Shown here one piece after another: positions 10,102 to 17,501 of a stretch of 64,000 nt of DNA. Location: assembly GCF_007991455.1 (NCBI RefSeq), contig NZ_BJYJ01000002.1, positions 248,001 through 312,000 of the forward strand. Direction: 5' to 3'. Position 1 is the stretch's first letter. Every line of letters starts with the position of its first letter. The notes below the pieces were generated by a model. The model saw nothing but the letters and a program-made list of their open reading frames with translations, searched no databases and was not told where the DNA came from. This stretch comes from Chryseobacterium hagamense. GTDB taxonomy: Bacteria; Bacteroidota; Bacteroidia; Flavobacteriales; Weeksellaceae. The translations under genes and the position numbers were made by a program.

Positions 10102-10603
10102 AATATTATTAATAACGCTATTTTGTTATTTTAATTTTTTTCAAAGTCAAGACTTAAAAGTGTTTAGCCCTATACTTATTAGTAATTTACCAAATGGTAA
10201 TATTAATAATGAAAAAGTAAACAAAGTTGTTTTAGACTATTATAATCCTAATGTTAAGGATATGCAATGTGACTTTCTAAAGTACAGTTCTGACGATAAA
10301 ACTGTGTATATTTTTGATCAGGATAAAAAAGTCTTCAAAAGCTTTTTAAGTTTTCAAAATAATGAAAAGATAATTTCGAAAGAAAACTTTCTGGGTATTT
10401 TCAGGAATTTTACTGTTGTAAAGGAGAATGAAAAGAGTTTTAAAGTGATTTCATCAACAGGTAATTATCCGAGTCATTTTGAAAAAATTAATTCTATAGA
10501 AATTTTAGAGAAAAGCAAGAGATTTTTAATTTTAAAAGTTAACTATTCCGATGTTTATGATTTTAAAGGATATGGAGTTTTAGTTTTACAAGATTATAAA
10601 TAA
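10073..10603 (+). CDS. Small exported protein, candidate immunity protein for the HETKAH tip
   Basis: This 176-residue protein begins with a signal peptide (MKKNIKVRSKILLITLFCYF, cleavage near FQSQ). The start overlaps the end of the RHS gene by 29 bases in another frame, the usual toxin-immunity arrangement. No recognised domain is seen; the mature part is charged and probably beta-rich. Its position directly after the variable tip is the only functional clue. An exported immunity protein implies the toxin acts in the periplasm or at the cell surface, which suits a protease. It shares the strong AT bias of the array. Confidence 0.6.
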   Translation: MKKNIKVRSKILLITLFCYFNFFQSQDLKVFSPILISNLPNGNINNEKVNKVVLDYYNPNVKDMQCDFLKYSSDDKTVYIFDQDKKVFKSFLSFQNNEKIISKENFLGIFRNFTVVKENEKSFKVISSTGNYPSHFEKINSIEILEKSKRFLILKVNYSDVYDFKGYGVLVLQDYK

Positions 10604-10699
10604 AAGTTTTTCAATAATCATTCTCAATTCTGGAGTGAGCGTTTGGTTAGTATTTTGTAGTTCACCTCACTACATTTTGCAGCGAGGTTTGCGTATTAT

Positions 10700-10865
10700 G
10701 CTATGCTGTACGAAATATAAGAATTAGTTTGGCAAGAAACACTTTAGGAAATTAGAACTCGTAGATGTGAATGATTATTAGCCGTTTAGAATTAATCATC
10801 TGAAAAGTGGGAACTCTTTCTTCGGAGCATGTTCGTATAAAAATTACAAATACAACGGAAAAGAA
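10700..10865 (+). pseudogene. Decayed RHS core upstream of orphan cassette 2
   Basis: Reading across frames, this stretch spells a broken RHS core: roughly NIRISLARNTLGKLELVDVNDY, a stop, then [20 protein letters not shown]. Compared with the usual core (DNDYYPFGMNHL), the second Tyr codon is TAG at 10779-10781, and one base is missing near 10748, where GGAAA lacks an A. Homology then runs on in frame into the ORF at 10866. This is therefore the 3' part of a once longer RHS gene or of an orphan cassette with decaying upstream homology. Confidence 0.7.
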
Positions 10866-11654
10866 TTGCAGGAGACTGGGATGTATGATTATGGAGCAAG
10901 ATTTTATATGCCTGATATTGGGAGATGGGGTGTTGTGGATCCGCTGGCGGAAAAGCATCCAGGCTTAAACCCCATGATGTACGCTGCCAATAATCCTATC
11001 ATGATGATTGATCCGGATGGTAGAGACTGGACTATTACTGAAAGTTATGATAAAAAGACAAATACAACTCACTATCAAATAACATTTACAGGAGCCGTAT
11101 TAAATAGTTCTTCAAATAGAAAAATTGATATGAAGAAATTTGCCAGTGCTGTCCAATCACAAACTGAAAAGATCTTTAATAATATTGGAAATAATCCAAA
11201 TATTACAGTTTCTGCAAACATAAATATTAGAGCTATTGATGATAAAGAAGATCTTAAGAGTACCGAAACCCTGATAGAAATAAAAAATTCAAGTTCAAAA
11301 GAATTCCATGATGCTTTTAACGATGGAAAAACTGAAATTGCGGCGAGTGAAATGAACGGAAAGGAAATATCAGTAAATGAGAAATATGTGAACGATATGA
11401 TTAATGGTACAAATAATAAGACTATGCCTCATGAAGTTGGCCATACTGCAGGATTACAGCATCCTTCTATGGCAACAAAAGAAACTTGGTTTGATTTACC
11501 TGAAACATTTTCAACCCCTAAAAGTAATTTTATGATACAAGGAACTATACGGAAACCTAGTGGTTTAACCGTTGATCAAATGAATAGAATGTATAGACTA
11601 TATAAGACAGGTAAATTAAATAGTAGAAAAATTAATCCTATATACGAAAGATGA
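10866..11654 (+). CDS. Orphan RHS cassette 2: core fragment plus metzincin-like metalloprotease tip
   Basis: The 262-residue reading frame opens with the RHS core end [20 protein letters not shown], then [10 protein letters not shown] near residues 50-57, then a tip of about 205 residues. The tip has a textbook metzincin zinc site, [11 protein letters not shown] (H189, E190, H193, H199), and a likely Met-turn NFM with Met223. It should therefore be a zinc endopeptidase. The frame starts at TTG; the first ATG is at 10881. Upstream core sequence is interrupted by a stop and a frameshift, so the cassette is probably silent unless recombined onto an intact RHS gene. Its stop overlaps the next start as ATGA. 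Confidence 0.75.
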   Translation: MQETGMYDYGARFYMPDIGRWGVVDPLAEKHPGLNPMMYAANNPIMMIDPDGRDWTITESYDKKTNTTHYQITFTGAVLNSSSNRKIDMKKFASAVQSQTEKIFNNIGNNPNITVSANINIRAIDDKEDLKSTETLIEIKNSSSKEFHDAFNDGKTEIAASEMNGKEISVNEKYVNDMINGTNNKTMPHEVGHTAGLQHPSMATKETWFDLPETFSTPKSNFMIQGTIRKPSGLTVDQMNRMYRLYKTGKLNSRKINPIYER

Positions 11655-12046
11655 AAAAATTATTTTTAGTATTAGTAATAATATGTTTTTCCTGTACAGA
11701 AAAAACATCATTAACTGAGAGAAAAATTAGATTTTCTCAATTAACTCAACCTCAAGATAATATTTATATTGAATTATTATCTTATTATTCAGCATCAAAT
11801 GAAAAAGAATTAAATTTTTATGTTGTAAAAAATATATATAATAATGATACTCTATATGTTGTTGACAAGGATAATCTTCCAATAGCTGATTTTATAAAAA
11901 ATTATGATGGTGTAGAAAACACAGCAATAGTTTTGCAAAGAGGGAAATTAAAAAGTAAAAGCGAATATATTATCAATATTCCGTCAGATTGTAATCTCAG
12001 TAATAAACCTTTGTATTTAGGTGAGCTTATAAGGTTAATTGATTAA
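11651..12046 (+). CDS. Lipoprotein, candidate immunity for the metzincin tip
   Basis: This 131-residue protein has a lipoprotein signal ([15 protein letters not shown], lipobox Cys at 15) and so should be anchored in a membrane facing the periplasm. It overlaps the metzincin cassette by four bases (ATGA), implying translational coupling. No known domain is recognised; the mature part is short and beta-prone. As an immunity protein it would block the protease outside the cytoplasm. The role rests on position and on the pattern repeated along the array. Confidence 0.6.
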   Translation: MKKLFLVLVIICFSCTEKTSLTERKIRFSQLTQPQDNIYIELLSYYSASNEKELNFYVVKNIYNNDTLYVVDKDNLPIADFIKNYDGVENTAIVLQRGKLKSKSEYIINIPSDCNLSNKPLYLGELIRLID

Positions 12047-12155
12047 AATTGGGGAATATAAATACAAATATTTGTAAATTATAGTATTCTTTGAATAAAG
12101 AACTCTCCATGCTGGCGAGAGTTCCGCGAGTATCTTTAGATATCGAGAAGACCAG

Positions 12156-13154
12156 TTGAATTGTATCGACTATTGGAGAACAAGAGAAATAGTGGGACTG
12201 AATAATCCTATTGGGATGAAACACGAAGGCTATAACGTCCTGGCCGGAAACCCGGTTTACAAATACGGCTATAACGGAAAAGAACTGCAAACTGAATCCG
12301 GGATGCATGAATATGGAGCTAGGTTTTATATGAGCGATATTGGAAGATGGGGTGTTGTAGATCCTTTAGGTGAAAAAGGTCACAATTTTTCTCATTACAA
12401 TTATGCCATTAATAATCCTGTACGTTTTATTGATCCAGATGGGAAAGATGTAAAAGATTGGTACGAAAATAAATTAACAAAAAATATTGAATGGCATGAT
12501 GGCAGTGCTGAAAGAAAAGGGGAGATTAACCTTACTCAAAAAGCTGAAGGAAAATCAATTGCTGTAATAGAAAAAGATAGTTCTGGCAATATTACGAATA
12601 CTAACATGCTTAATAGTGATGGAAGCATCACTCGCAACGGTGAAACAGTAACTAATGGATACTCTGTAAAAACAGTTACTGGTAGAACAATTACCTCTCG
12701 ACAGCCTTGGGAAGCCGTTTTAAATGCAGATGGCGGAGAACCAGGTCAAGGAGGAAATCCAGGGTTTCGATTTCCTGACTATTATACTGCAAATATCAGT
12801 GTTGCAATACCTAATCCATTAACTGGCTCTTTTGTTGGTTGGAATGGAACACTTACTGTTGATAGAAACTTTACTATTTACGCATCTCCATTTGGAGGAA
12901 GTTTAGGAAAATCATCAGGTCTCTTTTCAGGAAGTTTAACAGCGAATTGGATAAATCAACTAAAAACACCTACAGGATCGCAATTGAACACATTTTTAAG
13001 TGGTAATGGATTTAGTATAGGCGGAGGTAATATAGTAGGCGGAGGATTATCATATTCTCCAGGAAATGGAACAGCGACAACTTTAGGTTTTTATACACCC
13101 CAATTTGGAGGTTCATATAATTGGACTCCTGATGAACTTATTTTTAATAAATAA
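12156..13154 (+). CDS. Orphan RHS cassette 3: core fragment plus glycine-rich tip
   Basis: The frame opens at TTG 12156; the first ATG is at 12216 (MKHEGYNVLAGNP). The core is the same type as in the full-length protein at 6673 (NGKELQTESGMHEYGARFY, then RFIDPDGKD). Upstream, the YYPFG motif has lost six bases. The tip of about 230 residues starts with DWYENKLTKNIEWHDG and ends in a glycine- and aromatic-rich stretch (FGGSLGKSSGLFSGSLTANW, SIGGGNIVGGGLSYS). No catalytic motif is seen. Its partner gene is a small two-helix membrane protein, so a membrane-acting toxin is plausible but unproven. It is probably a silent donor cassette rather than a free-standing gene. Confidence 0.65.
   Translation: MNCIDYWRTREIVGLNNPIGMKHEGYNVLAGNPVYKYGYNGKELQTESGMHEYGARFYMSDIGRWGVVDPLGEKGHNFSHYNYAINNPVRFIDPDGKDVKDWYENKLTKNIEWHDGSAERKGEINLTQKAEGKSIAVIEKDSSGNITNTNMLNSDGSITRNGETVTNGYSVKTVTGRTITSRQPWEAVLNADGGEPGQGGNPGFRFPDYYTANISVAIPNPLTGSFVGWNGTLTVDRNFTIYASPFGGSLGKSSGLFSGSLTANWINQLKTPTGSQLNTFLSGNGFSIGGGNIVGGGLSYSPGNGTATTLGFYTPQFGGSYNWTPDELIFNK
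12213..12301 (+). repeat. Direct repeat in orphan RHS core, copy 2
   Basis: This copy is ungapped and 86/89 identical to 9256-9344. The repeat distance is 2957 bases; recombination between copies would delete the first tip, its partner gene and cassette 2, and fuse this tip to the full-length RHS protein. Confidence 0.9.
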
Positions 13155-13158
13155 TAAT

Positions 13159-13401
13159 ATGAATATATATTACATTTTAACAATTATTTTTATGATATTA
13201 ATTTTAATTTTAGGAATAATGGGTATTTTTTTTCCCAATAAAATTATTAATTATTATCTGAAATACACAAATAATCATCCTAAAGTTATTGAAATAATAA
13301 ATAAGAACTGGTTTCAGCCAAGTTTTAAAATAAGTTCTATTTTATTAATCTTGTATTCACTTGTAATAATATTTTTAATAGCTAAAAAAGAGTTATTATA
13401 G
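13159..13401 (+). CDS. Small two-helix membrane protein, candidate immunity for cassette 3
   Basis: An 80-residue protein starts at ATG 13159, four bases after the cassette 3 stop. It has two hydrophobic segments, YYILTIIFMILILILGIMGI and ISSILLILYSLVIIFLIA, joined by a polar loop of about 38 residues with NHPKVIEIINKNWF. A longer frame opens at 13105 inside the toxin tip, but this ATG fits better. Small membrane proteins are typical immunity partners for pore-forming or membrane-directed toxins. No family is recognised. Confidence 0.55.
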   Translation: MNIYYILTIIFMILILILGIMGIFFPNKIINYYLKYTNNHPKVIEIINKNWFQPSFKISSILLILYSLVIIFLIAKKELL

Positions 13402-13448
13402 ACATTTTTTAGAATAGATAATTATGATATAGAATAATCCTGCTTAGC

Positions 13449-14102
13449 GTGAGTATCATAGCCAAAGATACTGATAAGCAAATCAAAGGTTATACAAGTT
13501 TAGGCAGGAGTACAACAATTGGAGATTCTGCAGATGGTTATGATAGAATGTATCACTTACACGCTAATGGCTCTGCTACAGTAAAAACGGGAGATGATAA
13601 GACTGAACTTTTGCATGCAGAAGGTGGTGAAACATTGAGTATGGTTTCAGGTGGTATGATTACTACATCTGCTACTAATGTAAATGGTTTGGATATTCAG
13701 GCTAGCTTTACATTTGCCCCTTTAATAGTGCCTGGATTTACTATGGCTGCAGGTTATGTTAAAGATAGTTATGGAGTAGGGAAACGTTATTATTATTTTG
13801 GAAAAGTTAATGGGCTTATGTTAGGAGCTGGAGTTGATTTCATTCCTATTAAAGCTACAAATCCCGATAGATTATTTCATACAAAGGATTTTGGTGGTTA
13901 TGGTAATTCTTATTCGGCAGGATTTGGACCATCACTTATTACTGAAGGATCGACAGGTAAAAATATGAGATTTATGCAAAATATCAATCCAGACGCTTGG
14001 GGTAAAAATACCAATGGCTATACCACTGCTGGTGGAGGTTTTGGTGTCGGATTAGATTTTGGTGCGGCTTGGACAAGAACAAATACAATACTGGAACAAT
14101 GA
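13449..14102 (+). CDS. Orphan toxin-tip fragment 4, glycine-rich, no RHS core
   Basis: The 217-residue frame starts at GTG, and no ATG or RHS core precedes it, so it is either a headless tip fragment or a pseudogene. The sequence has a linker-like first half (HANGSATVKTGDDKTELLHA) and a glycine/aromatic-rich second half (GLMLGAGVDFIPIK, TTAGGGFGVGLDFGAAW) similar in style to cassette 3. It overlaps the next gene as ATGA, like the other toxin-immunity pairs. No catalytic residues are evident. It is most simply a silent tip module kept by exchange with RHS cores elsewhere. Confidence 0.5.
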   Translation: MSIIAKDTDKQIKGYTSLGRSTTIGDSADGYDRMYHLHANGSATVKTGDDKTELLHAEGGETLSMVSGGMITTSATNVNGLDIQASFTFAPLIVPGFTMAAGYVKDSYGVGKRYYYFGKVNGLMLGAGVDFIPIKATNPDRLFHTKDFGGYGNSYSAGFGPSLITEGSTGKNMRFMQNINPDAWGKNTNGYTTAGGGFGVGLDFGAAWTRTNTILEQ

Positions 14103-14488
14103 TACGTTTTGATAAGAAATATCCGCCAATAATGTTTAGGCTAATGTTTATAGTAGTAGGCATTTTTATTTTCATTTTCATTTTTTTTAAAAATAACCCA
14201 ATGAGTGTTGATGATATGAATGTTCTGCTCTTTAAAAAAATTAGAAGTAAATCTATCAAATCTATAGTGACCAAAAAAAGTATAGACTATACTAATCACG
14301 GAGCCATATATGTAGTTTATGGAAGGGACAGTTTGCCCATTCATACAGAATGGGATGAGAAAATTAAAGTTGGGGATTCTATTTTAAAGCCAAAAGATTC
14401 TTTAAAAATTATGATAAAAAGCAATAGTGGGGTATCTGTTTTAGATTATGAACAGAATAAGGAAGAGATATTAACAACTAATTTTTAA
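14099..14488 (+). CDS. Single-pass membrane protein, candidate immunity for fragment 4
   Basis: Starting at ATG 14099, which overlaps the preceding TGA, the protein has 129 residues. A strong transmembrane segment (FRLMFIVVGIFIFIFIFF) lies at about residues 12-30, followed by a soluble domain of about 95 residues with YVVYGRDSLPIHTEWDEKIK. An upstream TTG at 14069 would add ten residues but lacks support. No family is recognised. The coupling to fragment 4 and the membrane anchor suggest an immunity protein whose globular part faces the periplasm. Confidence 0.5.
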   Translation: MIRFDKKYPPIMFRLMFIVVGIFIFIFIFFKNNPMSVDDMNVLLFKKIRSKSIKSIVTKKSIDYTNHGAIYVVYGRDSLPIHTEWDEKIKVGDSILKPKDSLKIMIKSNSGVSVLDYEQNKEEILTTNF

Positions 14489-14532
14489 TGATCCTGTTTT
14501 TTAGGGAAGACTACAATTAAAAAAAACTTACT

Positions 14533-14540
14533 TATTTTTG
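14533..14540 (+). promoter_or_regulatory. -7 promoter box for the GH43 gene
   Basis: TATTTTTG matches TAnnTTTG and sits 21 bases before the ATG at 14562. No TTG is seen at the -33 position. It separates the GH43 gene from the RHS array. Confidence 0.55.
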
Positions 14541-14561
14541 TGAAATAAGAAACCATAGATT

Positions 14562-16319
14562 ATGCAGAAGTACTTCCTGATGTTTATAATGCTGTTCGGC
14601 ATGTTGGGTATGAAAGCCCAGCAGAAGACGTTTTGTAACCCGATCAATATCGATTACGGTTATACTCCGTTTGAGGTTTTTTCGAAGCAGGGAAAACATC
14701 GGGCGACGGCCGATCCGGTGATCGTTAATTTTAAGAATAAGCTCTTCCTTTTTTCTACCAATCAGGAAGGGTATTGGTACAGCGATGATATGCTCGACTG
14801 GAAATTCGTGAAAAGAAAATTCCTGAGGGACAACAAGTATATCCACGACCTGAATGCACCGGCGGTCTGGGCGATGAAAGATACCCTGTACGTTTTCGGC
14901 TCTACCTGGGAACAGGATTTCCCGATCTGGAAAAGTACCAATCCGACCAAAGACGACTGGAAGATCGCCGTCGATACCCTGAAGGTCGGTGCCTGGGATC
15001 CGGCTTTCCATTATGATGAAGACAAAAATAAGTTGTACCTGTACTGGGGATCCAGCAACGAATGGCCTTTATTGGGAACCGAAGTGAAAACAAAAACCCT
15101 GCAGTCGGAGGGTTTCGTAAAACCGATTTTAAGGCTGAAACCCGAAGACCACGGCTGGGAACGTTTCGGCGAATACAACGACAACGTTTTCCTGCAGCCT
15201 TTCGTGGAAGGCGCCTGGATGACCAAACACAATGGGAAATACTATATGCAGTACGGCGCACCGGCCACTGAATTCAGCGGGTATTCTGACGGCGTCTATG
15301 TGAGCAACAAGCCTCTGGAAGGTTTCGAGTACCAGCAGCACAATCCGTTTTCCTACAAGCCGGGAGGTTTTGCCAGGGGAGCGGGGCACGGAGCCACTTT
15401 TGAAGATAATTATAAAAACTGGTGGCATATTTCAACCATTTTTATTTCCACTAAAAATAATTTCGAAAGAAGGCTGGGCATCTGGCCGGCAGGATTCGAC
15501 AAGGATGATGTGATGTACTGCAACACGGCCTATGGCGATTATCCGACCTATCTGCCGCAATACGCCCAGGGAAAAGACTTTTCAAAAGGGCTGTTCGCAG
15601 GCTGGATGCTGCTGAATTACAATAAGCCGGTTCAGGTTTCATCAACGCTGGGCGGTTACCATTCCAATTACGCGGTGGACGAGGATATTAAAACCTACTG
15701 GAGCGCAAAAACGGGCGACAAAGGAGAGTGGTTCCAGACCGATCTGGGCGAAGTTTCCACCATCAACGCCATCCAGATCAACTATGCAGACCAGGATGCC
15801 GAATTTATGGGGAAGACCCTGGGCAAAATGCATCAGTACAAAATTTACGGCTCCGACGACGGGAAAAAATGGAACGTGGTTGTGGATAAAAGCAAAAATA
15901 CCAAAGATGTCCCTCACGATTACGTGGAACTGGAAAAACCAGCCAAAGCCCGGTTCCTGAAAATGGAAAACCTGAAAATGCCGACGGGAAAATTTGCACT
16001 GAGCGGATTCCGGGTATTCGGAAAAGGTGCGGGAGCCGTTCCGGGAAAGGTTCAGAATTTCGTCCCGCTGAGAGCCGATCCTAAAAAGTACGGCGAAAGG
16101 AGGAGCATCTGGATGAAATGGCAGCAGAATTCCGAAGCCGATGGCTATGTGATCTATTGGGGGAAATCGCCGGAAAAGTTATACGGAAGCATCATGGTCT
16201 ACGGCAAAAACGAATATTTCTTCACCGGTGCCGACCGTACCGATCCCTATTATTTCCAGATCGAAGCCTTCAATGCCAACGGCACTTCGGAAAGATCGGA
16301 AATTTTTAAATCAGAATAA
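14562..16319 (+). CDS. Secreted glycoside hydrolase family 43 with F5/8-type and Fn3-like C-terminal modules
   Basis: This 585-residue enzyme has a signal peptide (MQKYFLMFIMLFGMLGMKAQ) and a GH43 five-bladed propeller carrying the expected acidic triad: RATADPVI (D51, base), WDPAF (D146) and FVEGAWM (E216, acid). Such enzymes remove xylose or arabinose from plant polysaccharides such as arabinoxylan. From about residue 345 a discoidin/CBM32-like module follows (YWSAKTGDKGEWFQTDLGEV), and the last about 90 residues look fibronectin type III-like. No T9SS domain is present, so it is periplasmic or outer-membrane associated. The gene is not in a SusCD-type locus, and exact substrate specificity cannot be read from the sequence. 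Confidence 0.85.
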   Translation: MQKYFLMFIMLFGMLGMKAQQKTFCNPINIDYGYTPFEVFSKQGKHRATADPVIVNFKNKLFLFSTNQEGYWYSDDMLDWKFVKRKFLRDNKYIHDLNAPAVWAMKDTLYVFGSTWEQDFPIWKSTNPTKDDWKIAVDTLKVGAWDPAFHYDEDKNKLYLYWGSSNEWPLLGTEVKTKTLQSEGFVKPILRLKPEDHGWERFGEYNDNVFLQPFVEGAWMTKHNGKYYMQYGAPATEFSGYSDGVYVSNKPLEGFEYQQHNPFSYKPGGFARGAGHGATFEDNYKNWWHISTIFISTKNNFERRLGIWPAGFDKDDVMYCNTAYGDYPTYLPQYAQGKDFSKGLFAGWMLLNYNKPVQVSSTLGGYHSNYAVDEDIKTYWSAKTGDKGEWFQTDLGEVSTINAIQINYADQDAEFMGKTLGKMHQYKIYGSDDGKKWNVVVDKSKNTKDVPHDYVELEKPAKARFLKMENLKMPTGKFALSGFRVFGKGAGAVPGKVQNFVPLRADPKKYGERRSIWMKWQQNSEADGYVIYWGKSPEKLYGSIMVYGKNEYFFTGADRTDPYYFQIEAFNANGTSERSEIFKSE

Positions 16320-16546
16320 AAAACAAACTTTAAATTAAGCAAAAGTTGATTTGGATACGAAAACTATGTATCTTTTTAACTTAATTATAGTGTTATTTTA
16401 GATTGTTTATAATATAAAAAGAATATAAAGATTTATAAAATAGAGTATATTCACAGCTATCATTTGCTGAATGAAATGCCATTGCGAACGAAAATCTGCG
16501 GCTGCAATATGAATCATTTTTTGCGTCGGTAGCGTTAAATTTATCC

Positions 16547-17398
16547 CTATTTTTGATCCACCGTTTCGAGGAAGTCCTCAATCTTCCCAACTAAAAATGA
16601 TACATGAGTCGGCTGCTCCCATCCCACATGATCGCCGTTGAATTCATACGATTCATGGTACACTTTGTTTGAGGACAAAGCGGAATCCAGAATCTTTTTT
16701 TGTGAAGCAGGCACCACATGGTCGGTAGTACCGTAGTATGAAAGGGTGGGAGCTGAGGATGGGGAAATCCAATGGACGGGGCTTCCGAAATCCATCAATG
16801 AAAGATGGTCCTCTACAATTTTCGGATCGATGAGGTGCTTTTCTACAAAAGCGTAATCGTCGTAATTTCTAAATCCCGGATCGTTCAGGTCTGCAGGACC
16901 GACGATATTTACCACTGCCTTTACTTTCTTTTCCAGATCGTCATGATAAGCATAAAACATTGAAAGGTGACTGCCGGCACTGTTGCCCAGAAGAATATAT
17001 GTCGGTTTGATATTTAATTTCTTTTCAACAAAATTCATTGCTGCTTTGATATCATCGGTCTGATCGGGAAGCGCAAAACGGGATGTTGAAGCCAGCCGGT
17101 ATTCCAGATTGACGAAAATCCTATCAGGAAATTTTTTCATCAGGTCGAAGGTAAAGCCGGTAAGCTGGGATTTTCTTCCGCCGCGCCATCCGCCACCGTG
17201 AATGATGATAAAGACATTTTGGGTATTCCCTTTCTTTTCCGGAATATAGAGATCCAGTTTTTGAGCAGGATCCTTGCCGTAGGAAATATTCTGTTCCGAG
17301 GTGAACGAAATGTTTTTACCCAGCTCAATGGTTTTCTGCCGGCAGCCCGAAAGGATCAGGATCATGACGCTTAAAAAAATCAACAGATGCCTTTTCAT
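16547..17398 (-). CDS. Alpha/beta-hydrolase esterase lipoprotein
   Basis: The 283-residue protein has a lipoprotein signal with lipobox LSGC (Cys19). The alpha/beta-hydrolase fold carries an oxyanion HGGGW at 67-71, the nucleophile elbow GNSAG with Ser140, an Asp in the YYGTTDHVVP region and a C-terminal catalytic His in NGDHVGWEQP. This is the BD-FAE/carboxylesterase style, acting on acyl or feruloyl esters. It would sit in the periplasm or on the outer membrane. It converges on the GH43 gene, so both could serve plant-glycan breakdown, though on opposite strands. A terminator separates it from the receptor gene upstream. Confidence 0.8.
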   Translation of the reverse strand: MKRHLLIFLSVMILILSGCRQKTIELGKNISFTSEQNISYGKDPAQKLDLYIPEKKGNTQNVFIIIHGGGWRGGRKSQLTGFTFDLMKKFPDRIFVNLEYRLASTSRFALPDQTDDIKAAMNFVEKKLNIKPTYILLGNSAGSHLSMFYAYHDDLEKKVKAVVNIVGPADLNDPGFRNYDDYAFVEKHLIDPKIVEDHLSLMDFGSPVHWISPSSAPTLSYYGTTDHVVPASQKKILDSALSSNKVYHESYEFNGDHVGWEQPTHVSFLVGKIEDFLETVDQK

Positions 17399-17429
17399 CA
17401 GATTTAGTTTAGATTAATACATTTAAAAA

Positions 17430-17460
17430 TAGAAAAACTCACCGGTTTCCCGGCGAGTTT
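17430..17460 (-). terminator. Terminator after the outer-membrane receptor gene
   Basis: On the minus strand, 17460-17450 pairs with 17445-17435 (11 bp, one G-T wobble, loop TTTC on the plus strand), followed by a T run. It ends transcription of the gene at 17502-19811. Confidence 0.75.
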
Positions 17461-17501
17461 ACCACAAAAAATAATTAGTTATATGAAGAAATGATTATTG
17501 A

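Noticed and set aside
9481..14488. Prophage or transposon origin for the AT-rich region
   Set aside because: No integrase, transposase, terminal repeats or phage genes; the composition is explained by RHS tip and immunity cassettes.
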